A DNA stretch of 37,420 nucleotides from Gammaproteobacteria bacterium (GCA_015491815.1 WFVC01000102.1:1-37420), one strand, 5' to 3'; positions 19,942 through 28,289 are shown, numbered from the stretch's first letter. The notes: generated from the sequence alone by a model not told the origin. Translations and numbers: made by a program.

Positions 19942-20117
19942 AATAGCTGTTCCTAATACCAGTACGCTTATGGAACAGCAGTGGAATTGTAGGTACGGCT
20001 TCTACCCTTCGGGTGAAATGCCCGGCAGGGTGCACAGGTGAGCCGTACAGGTACGATTGAAATCGTACCTACAACAGGCTCCGATAATACAGAGTGCACT
20101 GGTATTAGTTAGTTATT
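19942..20117. repeat. MITE-like element with terminal inverted repeats enclosing REP-like palindromes
   Basis: The 393-bp gap between the carbonic anhydrase and HIT genes holds a 176-bp block. It is bounded by inverted copies of CTAATACCAGT (19953-19963 and 20098-20108), extending imperfectly to about 20 bp. Inside lie GTAGGTACGGCT at 19989-20000 and a perfect palindrome at 20051-20072 (GTACGATT and AATCGTAC arms, ending CCTAC). No coding capacity or clear target-site duplication is visible. It resembles a non-autonomous element or a composite of REP units. The rest of the gap contains only a small CAACGG/CCGTTG dyad (19844-19873). Confidence 0.6.
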
Positions 20118-20176
20118 CAGATTTGAAACGGACGCTTCATATTTAATAGTTATCAGCGGATAAAAAGGAAAACGGA

Positions 20177-20605
20177 ATGGCGAAAATTGAACTTGATCCC
20201 ATGCTGGCCAGAGACTGCCTGATTCTTGGAGAACTCAAGTTCAGCCGGTTGCTATTGATGAATAATGCGCTGGTCCCCTGGTTTATTCTTCTGCCACATA
20301 CTGATAAAACAGAAATAATTGATTTGCCAGAATCAGAACAGGCGAGCTTGTTGAAAGAAATAAATCTGCTGTCCGCTTTTGTAAGAGAGAATTTTAAAAT
20401 TTCAAAGCTAAACATTGCTGCGATTGGCAATATTGTCAGTCAGCTTCATGTGCATGTCGTTGGCCGCGATCCATCGGATTACTGTTGGCCGAATGTGGTC
20501 TGGGGGCAGAGTGAGGGCGAGCCTTATGCGCTGGAACAGGTTAAGAATATTCGCGCGGCGTTAGCACAACAGCTCGGCGAGGCATTTAGCAGGGCGCCGG
20601 AATAA
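20177..20605 (+). CDS. HIT domain protein
   Basis: 142 aa histidine-triad protein. The motif is QLHVHVV (89-95), i.e. the usual first histidine is Gln, while the catalytic middle His91 and last His93 remain; this substitution is common in one HIT branch. HIT proteins hydrolyse or transfer nucleotide phosphoramidates and dinucleoside polyphosphates; the substrate here is unknown. AAAAGGAAAA precedes the ATG. It runs convergently with ubiT, with only 11 bases between stops and no visible terminator. Confidence 0.85.
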   Translation: MAKIELDPMLARDCLILGELKFSRLLLMNNALVPWFILLPHTDKTEIIDLPESEQASLLKEINLLSAFVRENFKISKLNIAAIGNIVSQLHVHVVGRDPSDYCWPNVVWGQSEGEPYALEQVKNIRAALAQQLGEAFSRAPE

Positions 20606-20616
20606 ATGGATGCTTT

Positions 20617-21120
20617 TTAAGAACGGATCAGTGTATTGACATGCCGCCCCAGATCCAGACGCTTGAAATGCGCAGCGAGGCGGGTGCCGATGGCTTCACC
20701 GATGAAGGCCTTGAAGTGAGCTTCAGAATCGAATTCCATCGCATCGAGCATATTTTTTAAATATAAACCATCCTCGGTATTGCCTTCCATGCTTAGGCGG
20801 CGGGCAAAAAACAGAGTATCGGGATCTTCGCTGCGGGTCGCCAGCAATAGAAAATCATCCAGTTTACCGCTGATATGAATTTCCGGCGCAGTCTGTAAAT
20901 TATCCGCCAGAAAGCGGCCATCCTGAATGCGGAAACGCCAGGTATTGCCGCTATCGGTAATTGTTAGCCAGAGGCGTTTGCCCTGTAAATATTCCAGCCG
21001 TGAACGGAAACATTGCCCCTGCAAAAGATGGTTGAAGCCGTGGCTTAACAGGCGGGAATGAACAGTGTCAGGGATGCCGCGCAGGGCGAATTTCAAAGGC
21101 CAGACTGGAAGTTTCATCAT
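20617..21120 (-). CDS. ubiT: Ubiquinone anaerobic biosynthesis accessory factor UbiT (SCP2 domain)
   Basis: 167 aa with an SCP2-type lipid-binding domain. The block ATRSEDPDTLFFARRLSMEG (near residues 93-112) and the following NTEDGLYLKN are characteristic of UbiT/YhbT. UbiT binds quinone-type lipids and replaces UbiJ in the O2-independent pathway with UbiU and UbiV. It is about 1.6 kb from ubiV, on the opposite strand, with its own FNR-like box. Two adjacent ATGs (21120 and 21117) are possible starts; the first is used here. Confidence 0.88.
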   Translation of the reverse strand: MMKLPVWPLKFALRGIPDTVHSRLLSHGFNHLLQGQCFRSRLEYLQGKRLWLTITDSGNTWRFRIQDGRFLADNLQTAPEIHISGKLDDFLLLATRSEDPDTLFFARRLSMEGNTEDGLYLKNMLDAMEFDSEAHFKAFIGEAIGTRLAAHFKRLDLGRHVNTLIRS

Positions 21121-21176
21121 CTCATTATGGGTTGTGAAGCGTTGTCGTAGACTAAGATAGACGGGGGGAAAACGAA

Positions 21177-21190
21177 CTGATCTGGATCAA
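21177..21190 (-). promoter_or_regulatory. FNR-like box upstream of ubiT
   Basis: On the minus strand the site reads TTGAT-CCAG-ATCAG, 9 of 10 matches to the FNR consensus. It is centred 63 bp before the ubiT ATG. TAGTCT (minus strand, 21154-21149) is centred 32 bp downstream, compatible with a class II site. It lies in the short gap after the FixJ-type regulator gene, so ubiT can be transcribed independently of the two-component genes. Confidence 0.72.
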
Positions 21191-21193
21191 TCT

Positions 21194-21799
21194 TTATATT
21201 TTCAGCGACATGCGCACCAGCGCCGCCAGTGAGCTGGCCTGCATTTTTTCCATTACCCGGGAGCGGTGGACTTCAACTGTTTTGATGCTGATATTCAGAG
21301 CGGCGGCGATCTGCTTGTTGGACATCCCAAGTACGATTTTATCCATCACTTCTTTCTCGCGTGCGGTAAGCGTTTCAAAGCGGGCGGTGAGCATTTCATG
21401 GATGGAACGCTGTTCCTGATGATGTTCACAGTATTGTACCGCCATATTGATGCTGTCGAGAATCACTTTGTCATCGAAAGGTTTTTCGACAAAATCAAAA
21501 ACGCCGTCTTTTAATGCTTTAACGGCCATGGATATATCGCCATGCCCGGTAATAATGATCATGGGCAGTTGAAACTGTATTTGCGAGAGCTTCTGATATA
21601 ACTCGAGACCGGAGAGTCCCGGCATCCGAATATCGGCAATAACACAACCCAGCGCCTGTTCCGGAATATTGTTAAGAAACGATTCTGCGTTTTCAAAAGC
21701 GGCGGACTCATATCCCGAGGATCTAACTAACCAGGTGAGCGAATCGCGCATGCCTTTGTCATCATCAATGATATAAATACAGAAATGTTGATTATCCAT
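21194..21799 (-). CDS. FixJ-family response regulator (REC plus LuxR-type HTH)
   Basis: 201 aa. The receiver domain has an acidic pocket at Asp12/Asp13, phosphoacceptor Asp56 (VIADIRMPG), Thr84 and Lys106. The C-terminal LuxR-type helix-turn-helix contains LTAREKEVM and SNKQIAAALNISIKTVEVHRSRVMEKM (shown here as its SNKQIAAALN and KTVEVHRS parts). It is the cognate of the histidine kinase, whose stop shares one base with its start codon. Target genes are unknown; soeABC upstream and ubiT downstream on the same strand are the obvious candidates. Confidence 0.9.
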   Translation of the reverse strand: MDNQHFCIYIIDDDKGMRDSLTWLVRSSGYESAAFENAESFLNNIPEQALGCVIADIRMPGLSGLELYQKLSQIQFQLPMIIITGHGDISMAVKALKDGVFDFVEKPFDDKVILDSINMAVQYCEHHQEQRSIHEMLTARFETLTAREKEVMDKIVLGMSNKQIAAALNISIKTVEVHRSRVMEKMQASSLAALVRMSLKI

Positions 21800-23229
21800 T
21801 ATTCATCCTTTCTTATCGGGAGAGTGAATGTAAACGTTGCGCCAGGTCGACTTGAATCAGTCACCAGTTCCAGGCTTCCCCCGTAGTGTTCGATAATTGT
21901 TTTACAGATGGAAAGCCCCAGCCCCAGTCCTCGAGTTTTCGACGTAAAGAAAGGATCAAACAAACGCAGTTGGATGTCCTCACTGACGCCCGGTCCGGTA
22001 TCATTAATGCTAATTTGAACAAAATTATCATTTTGCCTGCGCGCCTGTATTCGAATAACTCGATAATGAGTGTTGGCCTGCTCCATGGCTTCACTGGCAT
22101 TGAGTATCAGATTTGTAAGAACCTGTTCTATCTGTATGGTATCAGCCCATATAGTGGGCAGCCCGGATTCAAACTCAGTTTCAAATTCCAGTTTGTGAGA
22201 CAGAGTGGTGGCGTGAATAAAAGTGATAACGCGTTTAACCAGTGCTTTGATTTCGATTTCCTGAATATGAACTTCATCCTTTCGCACAAAGGCGCGCATG
22301 CGTTTTATAATCTCTGCAGCGCGTTCCGCCTGAGTGACGATCTGTTCAAAGACTTCGCTGGTTTCTTTGCTGGACAGGCTGGATTTCTCCAGTCGAGTTT
22401 TAGCGCCATTGGCATAAATAAGAATAGCGCCGAGTGGCTGATTAATTTCATGTGCAATTCCTGATGCCATTTCCCCCAGGGTCGCCATGCGAGTTGAATG
22501 AGCCAGCTCGGTTTGTTGTTGCCGCAGATTGGCATTGGTTTCGGCAAGGCGTTGTTTGGCGATGGTCTGCTCGGTAATGTCCTGCAGAATGCCGTAGACA
22601 GTTTCCGGTCGGCCTGCCTGATCATAAACCACTTCAGCCTGATGCCAGATATTGCGGATTACATTATTAACAGCAATAAGGCGGTGTTTGACATCAAAAG
22701 GAGCCTGTTCATAGAGAGCGCTGTTCATCGCTTCATGAAAGGCAATACGATCCTGTGGGTAGACATGTTCCAGCAGTCCCTGAAAGCTGCGATCGGTTTT
22801 GTCTGTCCGGCAACCCAGCATTTCGGCCATTTCTTCTGAACAGCTAAACTCATTGCTGATAAGGTTCCATTCCCAGAATCCTAATTTCCCCATGCGTTGA
22901 GCCTGATGCAATTGCCGACTATTTTTGCCGAGTTGCCTGCGTATGGTTTCTGCTGAGGCAATTACAGGTTCCAGTTGTGAAAGCGCAATGAGTAGCAACA
23001 GTGAGACAATGAGCGCAATAATTTCGGCGAATAATTGAGGGGAATGAAATTCGTGTCCGCTGAACTGTAAATAGAGCTCAAAGATCCGACGCAGCAACAT
23101 AAGCATAAGCGCCAGCGCCAGTAGTAACCAGGGGACGCGCCAGCCGGTTGTGCGCAGCAGGCGAAACGTCTGAATTACAGCGGCGGCCTGTAACATAATG
23201 GAGCTAATCAGAAGCGTGCCATATAGCAT
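21799..23229 (-). CDS. Membrane-bound PAS-domain sensor histidine kinase
   Basis: 476 aa. Three N-terminal membrane segments (about 3-20, 33-50, 65-85) are followed by a short coiled linker, one PAS/PAC domain (about 110-220), a HisKA domain with His260 in GIAHEINQPLGAI, and an HATPase with an N-box (LILNASEA), DTGPG and GLGLGLS glycine boxes. The layout is FixL/DctB-like. The PAS domain shows no FixL heme histidine that I can assign with confidence, so the signal is unknown. Translationally coupled to the response regulator. Confidence 0.9.
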   Translation of the reverse strand: MLYGTLLISSIMLQAAAVIQTFRLLRTTGWRVPWLLLALALMLMLLRRIFELYLQFSGHEFHSPQLFAEIIALIVSLLLLIALSQLEPVIASAETIRRQLGKNSRQLHQAQRMGKLGFWEWNLISNEFSCSEEMAEMLGCRTDKTDRSFQGLLEHVYPQDRIAFHEAMNSALYEQAPFDVKHRLIAVNNVIRNIWHQAEVVYDQAGRPETVYGILQDITEQTIAKQRLAETNANLRQQQTELAHSTRMATLGEMASGIAHEINQPLGAILIYANGAKTRLEKSSLSSKETSEVFEQIVTQAERAAEIIKRMRAFVRKDEVHIQEIEIKALVKRVITFIHATTLSHKLEFETEFESGLPTIWADTIQIEQVLTNLILNASEAMEQANTHYRVIRIQARRQNDNFVQISINDTGPGVSEDIQLRLFDPFFTSKTRGLGLGLSICKTIIEHYGGSLELVTDSSRPGATFTFTLPIRKDE

Positions 23230-23401
23230 GGTTGATCTGAATCCCTTAATCAGCTATTTCATTTAGCGTGGTTCATTTCTCTTGGACTCACTCCCCACTG
23301 CTTGCGGCGGGGTTGTTTATTTATCTTGTTGTTTTTCTGTAGTGCATTGCATGTTAGCAAATTCTACGAAGAAAATAAGGAAATTATGGGTAGCCGAACT
23401 T

Positions 23402-23417
23402 CCCCCCGAAAGGGGGG
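23402..23417 (-). repeat. GNRA-capped GC hairpin after soeC
   Basis: Six C residues and six G residues enclose a four-base loop, 8 bp beyond the soeC stop on the minus strand. There is no T-run after it, so it may act as a 3' mRNA-stabilising or attenuating hairpin between soeC and the kinase gene. The remaining 195-bp spacer shows no other clear element. Confidence 0.45.
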
Positions 23418-23424
23418 CTGGCGG

Positions 23425-24402
23425 TCAGATAGTCTGATAATAGATGTTTTGTGGATGATTGGCCTGAGCAAAGAAAAACCAGCGTTCGGCAATCAAGCCA
23501 AGATACTGGATAATAAAAGCCATAATAAGGGTGTTGCTATTTGCCTGTTCAATGCCGAACCAGAGGAACAGCAGTGGCAGGAAAAATGTCAGCAGGATAA
23601 AAATCCATTTAATCGATTTCATAAACAGGCGGGTTTTATGATGGAAAAAATCACGGGTGTTGACCGAGCCGCCCATAAAGCCCATTGATTTTTGCTGGAT
23701 CTGGTTATGGCGTACGCCGATCGCCGTTTGAATGCTGGATTTGTGTTTGATGCGGGCATTGCGAATCAGCGCGGCGCTGCGAGTGATCAGGGCGGACAGC
23801 GTGATAATGGTGGCCCAGACGCCGTAGAATTTTACCAGTCCCGGCGCGGTATAGGATGAAAAGGCGGTCGCCAGAATAAAGCCGGAAGCGGTGCCCAGCA
23901 GCAGATAGTTGATGACCGTGAGCGGGCTGGCCCATTCCTGCAGAAATTTAATCGCCGCGTAAATCATGCCGGTGCAAAGAAACAGGGCAAAGGTGGCGAT
24001 CACGCCGAGCATGCCGATGACCAGCGTCAGTTGCAGACGCGCGCCAGTCTTGCTGGTGAAAAGCATGGTATCCCATTCAAAGTAATGCATCAGGCTGTAA
24101 ACGAAAATCAGGAACATCAGCACAGGCAGGGCGATGACTTCACGGGATAACCAGGAAGTGCGCCACTTCGTCGCTGCGCGCCAGGCGCGTTCAGGATGGC
24201 CAAGATGGAATAGCGAGGCGATCAGTCCGGCAAACAAAAACACCAGCGCCAGCATCGAACCGGTGGCATAAAATTGAACGCTGTCTTCAGTGGGTAACAG
24301 CTCGACGGCGGAATAACTCTGGCCGGTAAAAATCGCCAAAAACAAACCCTGACCGACGCCGATCAGAGTGGTTAGAAAAATAACTGAAAATGCAGGATGC
24401 AT
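23425..24402 (-). CDS. soeC: Sulfite dehydrogenase membrane anchor SoeC (DmsC/NrfD-like)
   Basis: 325 aa, about eight membrane helices (for example near 8-28, 45-64, 87-107, 121-147, 155-180, 185-207, 262-282 and 286-305) in the DMSO reductase anchor family. HLGHPERAWRA after the second helix is the typical conserved block. As part of SoeABC it anchors the cytoplasmic SoeAB and delivers electrons from sulfite oxidation to quinone. It is separated from soeB by a 124-bp spacer containing a 46-bp palindrome. The SoeC assignment depends on the gene neighbourhood, as anchors of related enzymes look alike. Confidence 0.85.
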   Translation of the reverse strand: MHPAFSVIFLTTLIGVGQGLFLAIFTGQSYSAVELLPTEDSVQFYATGSMLALVFLFAGLIASLFHLGHPERAWRAATKWRTSWLSREVIALPVLMFLIFVYSLMHYFEWDTMLFTSKTGARLQLTLVIGMLGVIATFALFLCTGMIYAAIKFLQEWASPLTVINYLLLGTASGFILATAFSSYTAPGLVKFYGVWATIITLSALITRSAALIRNARIKHKSSIQTAIGVRHNQIQQKSMGFMGGSVNTRDFFHHKTRLFMKSIKWIFILLTFFLPLLFLWFGIEQANSNTLIMAFIIQYLGLIAERWFFFAQANHPQNIYYQTI

Positions 24403-24470
24403 GTTTGTCTCCAGTAGCTAGTAGCCAGGTGTTAGTTGCGAGTAACACCATAAATTTGTTGTTCAGTATT

Positions 24471-24516
24471 GTAGGTGCGGCTTCAGCCGTACATGTGCGG
24501 CTGAAGCCGCACCTAC
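24471..24516. repeat. REP-like palindrome in the soeB-soeC spacer
   Basis: A 46-bp inverted repeat with perfect 19-bp arms beginning GTAGGTGCGGCTTCAGCCG and an eight-base loop. The same GTAGGTnCGG head occurs in the repeats at 18063 and 19989. Transcribed with soeBC it would form a very stable hairpin. Confidence 0.85.
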
Positions 24517-24526
24517 AGGTTATTAA

Positions 24527-25258
24527 TTACCAACTGGTAGAATCATCTAATGTTGTCGCATCGATAGGCTCGGCGTGTTCGCGCTGTTCTTTCTTCAGCG
24601 GATTGTCTGCACGCACCAGTTCATCTTCATGAATGTGCATGCGTGTCTTACGCCGGGGCAGATAATGATTCGAAGGTTTGGTTCCCCATTCCGGCATTAA
24701 GGCATAGCCGCCTTCTTCGCGGATGGTGACGGATACTTCCGACTGCGGATCATGGACATCGCCAAACAGACGCGCGCTGGTCGGACAGGCCAGCACGCAG
24801 GCCGGTTTGCGTTCGGCTTCGGGCAGCGACTCGTCGTAAATACGATCCACGCAGAGGGTGCATTTTTTCATGACCTTCTCGTGTTCGTCGATTTCGCGCA
24901 CGCCATAGGGACAGGCCCAGGAACAGTAACGACAGCCGATGCATTTGTCATAGTCCACCAGCACAATGCCATCTTTTTCCCGTTTATAACTGGCGCCGGT
25001 GGGACACACCGGCACGCAGGGCGGTTCTTCGCAATGCAGACAGCTTTTCGGGAAGTGAACCGTTTCAGTGTAGGGAAACTGGCCTACCTCATAAGTTTGC
25101 ACTCGGTTGAAAAACGTGCCGGTTGGATCCTGTCCGTAAGGATTGTCGTCACACATCGTCCCGGCCGCGCCGGAGGTGTTCCATTCCTTACAGGACGTTA
25201 CGCAGGCGTGACAGCCGACGCAAACATTCAGATCAATAATTAATGCCAGTTGAGTCAT
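24527..25258 (-). CDS. soeB: Sulfite dehydrogenase iron-sulfur subunit SoeB
   Basis: 243 aa, DmsB-like ferredoxin subunit with four [4Fe-4S] motifs: CVGCHACVTSC (13-23), CLHCEEPPCVPVCP (73-86), CIGCRYCSWACP (106-117) and CTLCVDR with CVLACP (133-159). No signal peptide, consistent with a cytoplasmic enzyme. It passes electrons from SoeA to SoeC. The start is the ATG at 25258 (MTQLALIIDL); longer in-frame extensions run into the repeat upstream and have no support. Confidence 0.92.
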   Translation of the reverse strand: MTQLALIIDLNVCVGCHACVTSCKEWNTSGAAGTMCDDNPYGQDPTGTFFNRVQTYEVGQFPYTETVHFPKSCLHCEEPPCVPVCPTGASYKREKDGIVLVDYDKCIGCRYCSWACPYGVREIDEHEKVMKKCTLCVDRIYDESLPEAERKPACVLACPTSARLFGDVHDPQSEVSVTIREEGGYALMPEWGTKPSNHYLPRRKTRMHIHEDELVRADNPLKKEQREHAEPIDATTLDDSTSW

Positions 25259-25289
25259 AAATTGTTCCAGTTTTATATTTCCGGTAATA

Positions 25290-25373
25290 AACGCGGAGGA
25301 CGCAGAGGCGCAGAGACGCAAAGGTTTTCTATAATTTTTCTCCGCGTCTCTGCGCCTTGGCGTTCTCTGCGTT
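25290..25373. repeat. Long imperfect inverted repeat in the soeA-soeB spacer
   Basis: Left arm 25290-25323 and right arm 25340-25373 are complementary at about 28 of 34 positions, built of CGCAGAG-type words (core GGCGCAGAGACGC in both). The loop is short and T-rich. It does not belong to the GTAGGTGCGG repeat family. It fills most of the 130-bp spacer between two genes expected to be co-translated. Confidence 0.8.
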
Positions 25374-25388
25374 ATTTACACAGAGATT

Positions 25389-28289
25389 TCATTTACCCCG
25401 GGTAAATTTACCCGCAAAATAGGCCTGCCATTTACGCCGGATGCCGGTGCCGGGCAGGGCGGGCATACTATCAAACTGTGGCCAGCTGATCTTTTCATCT
25501 GTCTCGTCGGCTTTGTATACCCGTACACGCACGTCATACCAGCCGGCCTGTCCGGATAGCGGATCAGAGTTTGACAGGTGGTCGCCGTCTTCACCGGCGG
25601 GCAGTTCTTCGGCGATTAAATGATTGAGCAGGAAGCCCTGTTTCGATTCGTTCGCGTCTTTATCCAGTCCCCAGGCGCCGCTGGCTTTGCCGATTGAATT
25701 CCAGGTCCAGACGGTGCCCGGTTCAACTGCTTCACTGAAGCGACACATGCAGCGCACTTTGCCGTGCATGGATTCGACCCAGATCCAGTCGCCATCGCCA
25801 AAGCCGTGTTTCTGTCCCAGCGAGGGATGCAGATAAAGATAGTTATAGGTATGAATCTGGCGCAGCCAGGCGTTCTGCGAATCCCACGAATGGTACATGG
25901 CCATCGGCCGTTGGGTTAGCGCATTGAGCGGGTATTTATGCTTGTCCGTGAGCTGGCCTTCCAGGGTTTCAGAATAAAACGGCAGCGGATCGAAATGGGT
26001 TTCGATGCGTTTACGCAGATGCGCCGGCGGCTGTTTGCCTGCGCGTTTGCCCTGCGCGGCGAGACGGAACTTCTGCAGCACTTCCGAATAAATATGAATG
26101 TTGATTGGTTCTTCGTAACGGGTCAGCCGGTGTTCCTGCGCCCACTTCAGATAACCGCGATTCCAGTTGCGCATGTACTGGTAGGACTTGGGCAATTCGT
26201 AATGAAACACGCAGTTGTTCTTCTCATACATTTCCCACTGGCTGGGGTTGGGTTCGCCCTTCATGAACTGCTCGCCGCCCTTGCCGCGCCAGCCGGCGAG
26301 GAAGCCGATGCCGGAGCCGGGTTCGACTTCATAGTTGGTGATGAAGTCCGGGTAGTTGCGGTATTTCTTCGCGCCCTTGTCATTGACAAAGGCCGGCAGT
26401 TTCAGGCGCGCGCCCAGCTCGATCAAGACTTCCTGAAACGGTTTGCATTCACCTGTGGGCGGCACTACCGGCACGCGCACCGAATCCACCGGGCCGTCGT
26501 ATTCGGAGATCGGCCGGTCCAGCATGGACATCACGTCGTGGCGCTCCAGATAGGTGGTGTCGGGCAATATCAGATCGGCGAAGGCGGTCATCTCGGACTG
26601 GAAAGCATCGGAGACAATAATGAAGGGAATTTTATAGTCGCCGTCTTCATTTTTGTCATTGAGCATCTTGCGCACTTCGTCGGTGTTCATGGTGGAATTC
26701 CAGGCCATGTTCGACATGAAGATCAACAGGGTGTCAATCGAATAGGGATCGCCGCGATGGGCATTGGTGATCACGTTGTGCATCAGGCCGTGCGCCGAGA
26801 GCGGGTATTCCCAGGAAAAGGCTTTATCGATGCGCACCGGCTCATTGTTTTCATCCACGAACAGATCGTTCGGATCGGCCGGCCAGCCCAGCGGCATGCC
26901 GTTCAGGGGCGTATTGGGTTGCACATCCTGCGGGCCTTTCGGTGGCTTGGCGCAGGGCGGAATCGGCCGCGGGAACGGCGCTTTATGGCGGAAGCCGCCG
27001 GGGCGATCGATGGTGCCGAGCAGGGTCATCAGGATCGACAGGCCGCGAATACTCTGGAAGCCATTGGAATGCGCGGCCAGTCCGCGCATGGCGTGGAAGG
27101 CGACCGGGTTGCCGGTCACGGTGTCGTGTTCGTTGCCCCAGACATCGGTCCAGGCGATGGGCAGTTCAATTTTTTCATCGCGCGCGGTAATGCCCATTTC
27201 ATAGGCCAGACGCTTGATGGTGTCCACCGGAATGCCGGTAATGGTCGATGCCCATTCGGGCGTGTATTTTTCCACCCGTTCTTTTAATAACTGAAACGAG
27301 GGTTTGACCGGGGTGCCGTCTTCGAGGCTGAATTCGCCGAGCAGGAAAGGATCGGCTTTTTCCGTCAGGGTATTGACCGGGGAATCACTGAGACGATCCC
27401 ACCAGAGTTTGTTCTGCGGATCGTAGCAGCCTTCTTCGACTTCCATTTCCTTGATGCGCACGAACATGCCGAAGTCATCACTGGCTTCATCCAGATTCAC
27501 CAGCTCGGCGGCATTGGTGTATTGCACCAGAAAATCACGATCGTACAGACCCTGATTGATCAATTCGTGAATGATGGCGAGGAACAGCGCATTGTCGGTG
27601 CCGGGTTTGATCGGCACCCATTCATCGGCGATGGCCGAGTAGCCGGTGCGCACCGGATTGATGGAAATAAAACGGCCGCCGTTGCGCTTGAACCGGGACA
27701 GCGCCACCTTCATCGGGTTGGAATGATGATCCTCGGCGGTGCCAATCATGATGAACAGTTTGGCGCGTTCGAGATCCGGGCCGCCGAATTCCCAGAAGGA
27801 ACCGCCGATGGTGTAGATCATGCCGGTGGCCATATTCACCGAACAGAAGCCGCCGTGAGCCGCGTAGTTGGGGGTGCCGAACTGTTTGGCGAACAGGCCG
27901 GTCAGCGCCTGCATTTGATCGCGGCCGGTGAACAGGGCGAATTTTTTCGGATCGGTTTCGCGGATATGCGCGAGCCGGTCAGCGATGATCTGGAAGGTTT
28001 CCTCCCAGGAAATTTCTTCGAATTCCGCATCGCCGCGATCCGCGCCGGCCTTGCGGCGCAGCGGTTTGGTCAGTCGCGCAGGCGAGTATTGTTTCATGAT
28101 CCCGGAAGCGCCCTTGGCGCAGATCACGCCCTTGTTCAACGGGTGCTCGGGATTGCCCTGAATGTAGCGCACTTCGCCGTCACGCAGGGTGACGCGAATG
28201 CCGCAACGGCAGGCGCACATATAACAGGTGGTGTTTTTAACTTCGGTGCGGCTATCAGTTTCGCTGACAGCGGCGGTTTGAATTGACAT
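25389..28289 (-). CDS. soeA: Sulfite dehydrogenase molybdopterin subunit SoeA
   Basis: 966 aa molybdopterin oxidoreductase of the PsrA/PhsA/SoeA group. The N-terminal [4Fe-4S] ligands are Cys22, Cys25, Cys29 and Cys57, and Cys149 in GGFCSVN is the likely molybdenum ligand. There is no twin-arginine signal, so it is cytoplasmic, which distinguishes SoeA from periplasmic polysulfide and thiosulfate reductases. It oxidises sulfite to sulfate. The order soeA-soeB-soeC and the adjacent qmo-hdr genes support sulfite oxidation over related reactions. A TATAAT -10 candidate (minus strand, 28361-28356) lies about 65 bp upstream of the start. Confidence 0.9.
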   Translation of the reverse strand: MSIQTAAVSETDSRTEVKNTTCYMCACRCGIRVTLRDGEVRYIQGNPEHPLNKGVICAKGASGIMKQYSPARLTKPLRRKAGADRGDAEFEEISWEETFQIIADRLAHIRETDPKKFALFTGRDQMQALTGLFAKQFGTPNYAAHGGFCSVNMATGMIYTIGGSFWEFGGPDLERAKLFIMIGTAEDHHSNPMKVALSRFKRNGGRFISINPVRTGYSAIADEWVPIKPGTDNALFLAIIHELINQGLYDRDFLVQYTNAAELVNLDEASDDFGMFVRIKEMEVEEGCYDPQNKLWWDRLSDSPVNTLTEKADPFLLGEFSLEDGTPVKPSFQLLKERVEKYTPEWASTITGIPVDTIKRLAYEMGITARDEKIELPIAWTDVWGNEHDTVTGNPVAFHAMRGLAAHSNGFQSIRGLSILMTLLGTIDRPGGFRHKAPFPRPIPPCAKPPKGPQDVQPNTPLNGMPLGWPADPNDLFVDENNEPVRIDKAFSWEYPLSAHGLMHNVITNAHRGDPYSIDTLLIFMSNMAWNSTMNTDEVRKMLNDKNEDGDYKIPFIIVSDAFQSEMTAFADLILPDTTYLERHDVMSMLDRPISEYDGPVDSVRVPVVPPTGECKPFQEVLIELGARLKLPAFVNDKGAKKYRNYPDFITNYEVEPGSGIGFLAGWRGKGGEQFMKGEPNPSQWEMYEKNNCVFHYELPKSYQYMRNWNRGYLKWAQEHRLTRYEEPINIHIYSEVLQKFRLAAQGKRAGKQPPAHLRKRIETHFDPLPFYSETLEGQLTDKHKYPLNALTQRPMAMYHSWDSQNAWLRQIHTYNYLYLHPSLGQKHGFGDGDWIWVESMHGKVRCMCRFSEAVEPGTVWTWNSIGKASGAWGLDKDANESKQGFLLNHLIAEELPAGEDGDHLSNSDPLSGQAGWYDVRVRVYKADETDEKISWPQFDSMPALPGTGIRRKWQAYFAGKFTRGK

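Noticed and set aside
23232-23245. FNR-like half-site (TTGAT-CTGA-ATCCC) beside the histidine kinase start
   Set aside because: The second half matches at only 3 of 5 positions and the site is two bases from the start codon, which is not a workable activator position.
25938-27287. 449-codon open frame on the plus strand opposite soeA
   Set aside because: It is antisense to a clear molybdopterin oxidoreductase and has the composition of a shadow frame of a codon-biased gene; no domain is recognisable.
27522-28286. 254-codon open frame on the plus strand opposite the start of soeA
   Set aside because: Same reason: mirror frame of soeA without recognisable motifs.
25389-28289. SoeA as polysulfide or thiosulfate reductase (PsrA/PhsA)
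   Set aside because: No twin-arginine signal peptide is present, indicating a cytoplasmic enzyme, and the neighbourhood is sulfite oxidation.
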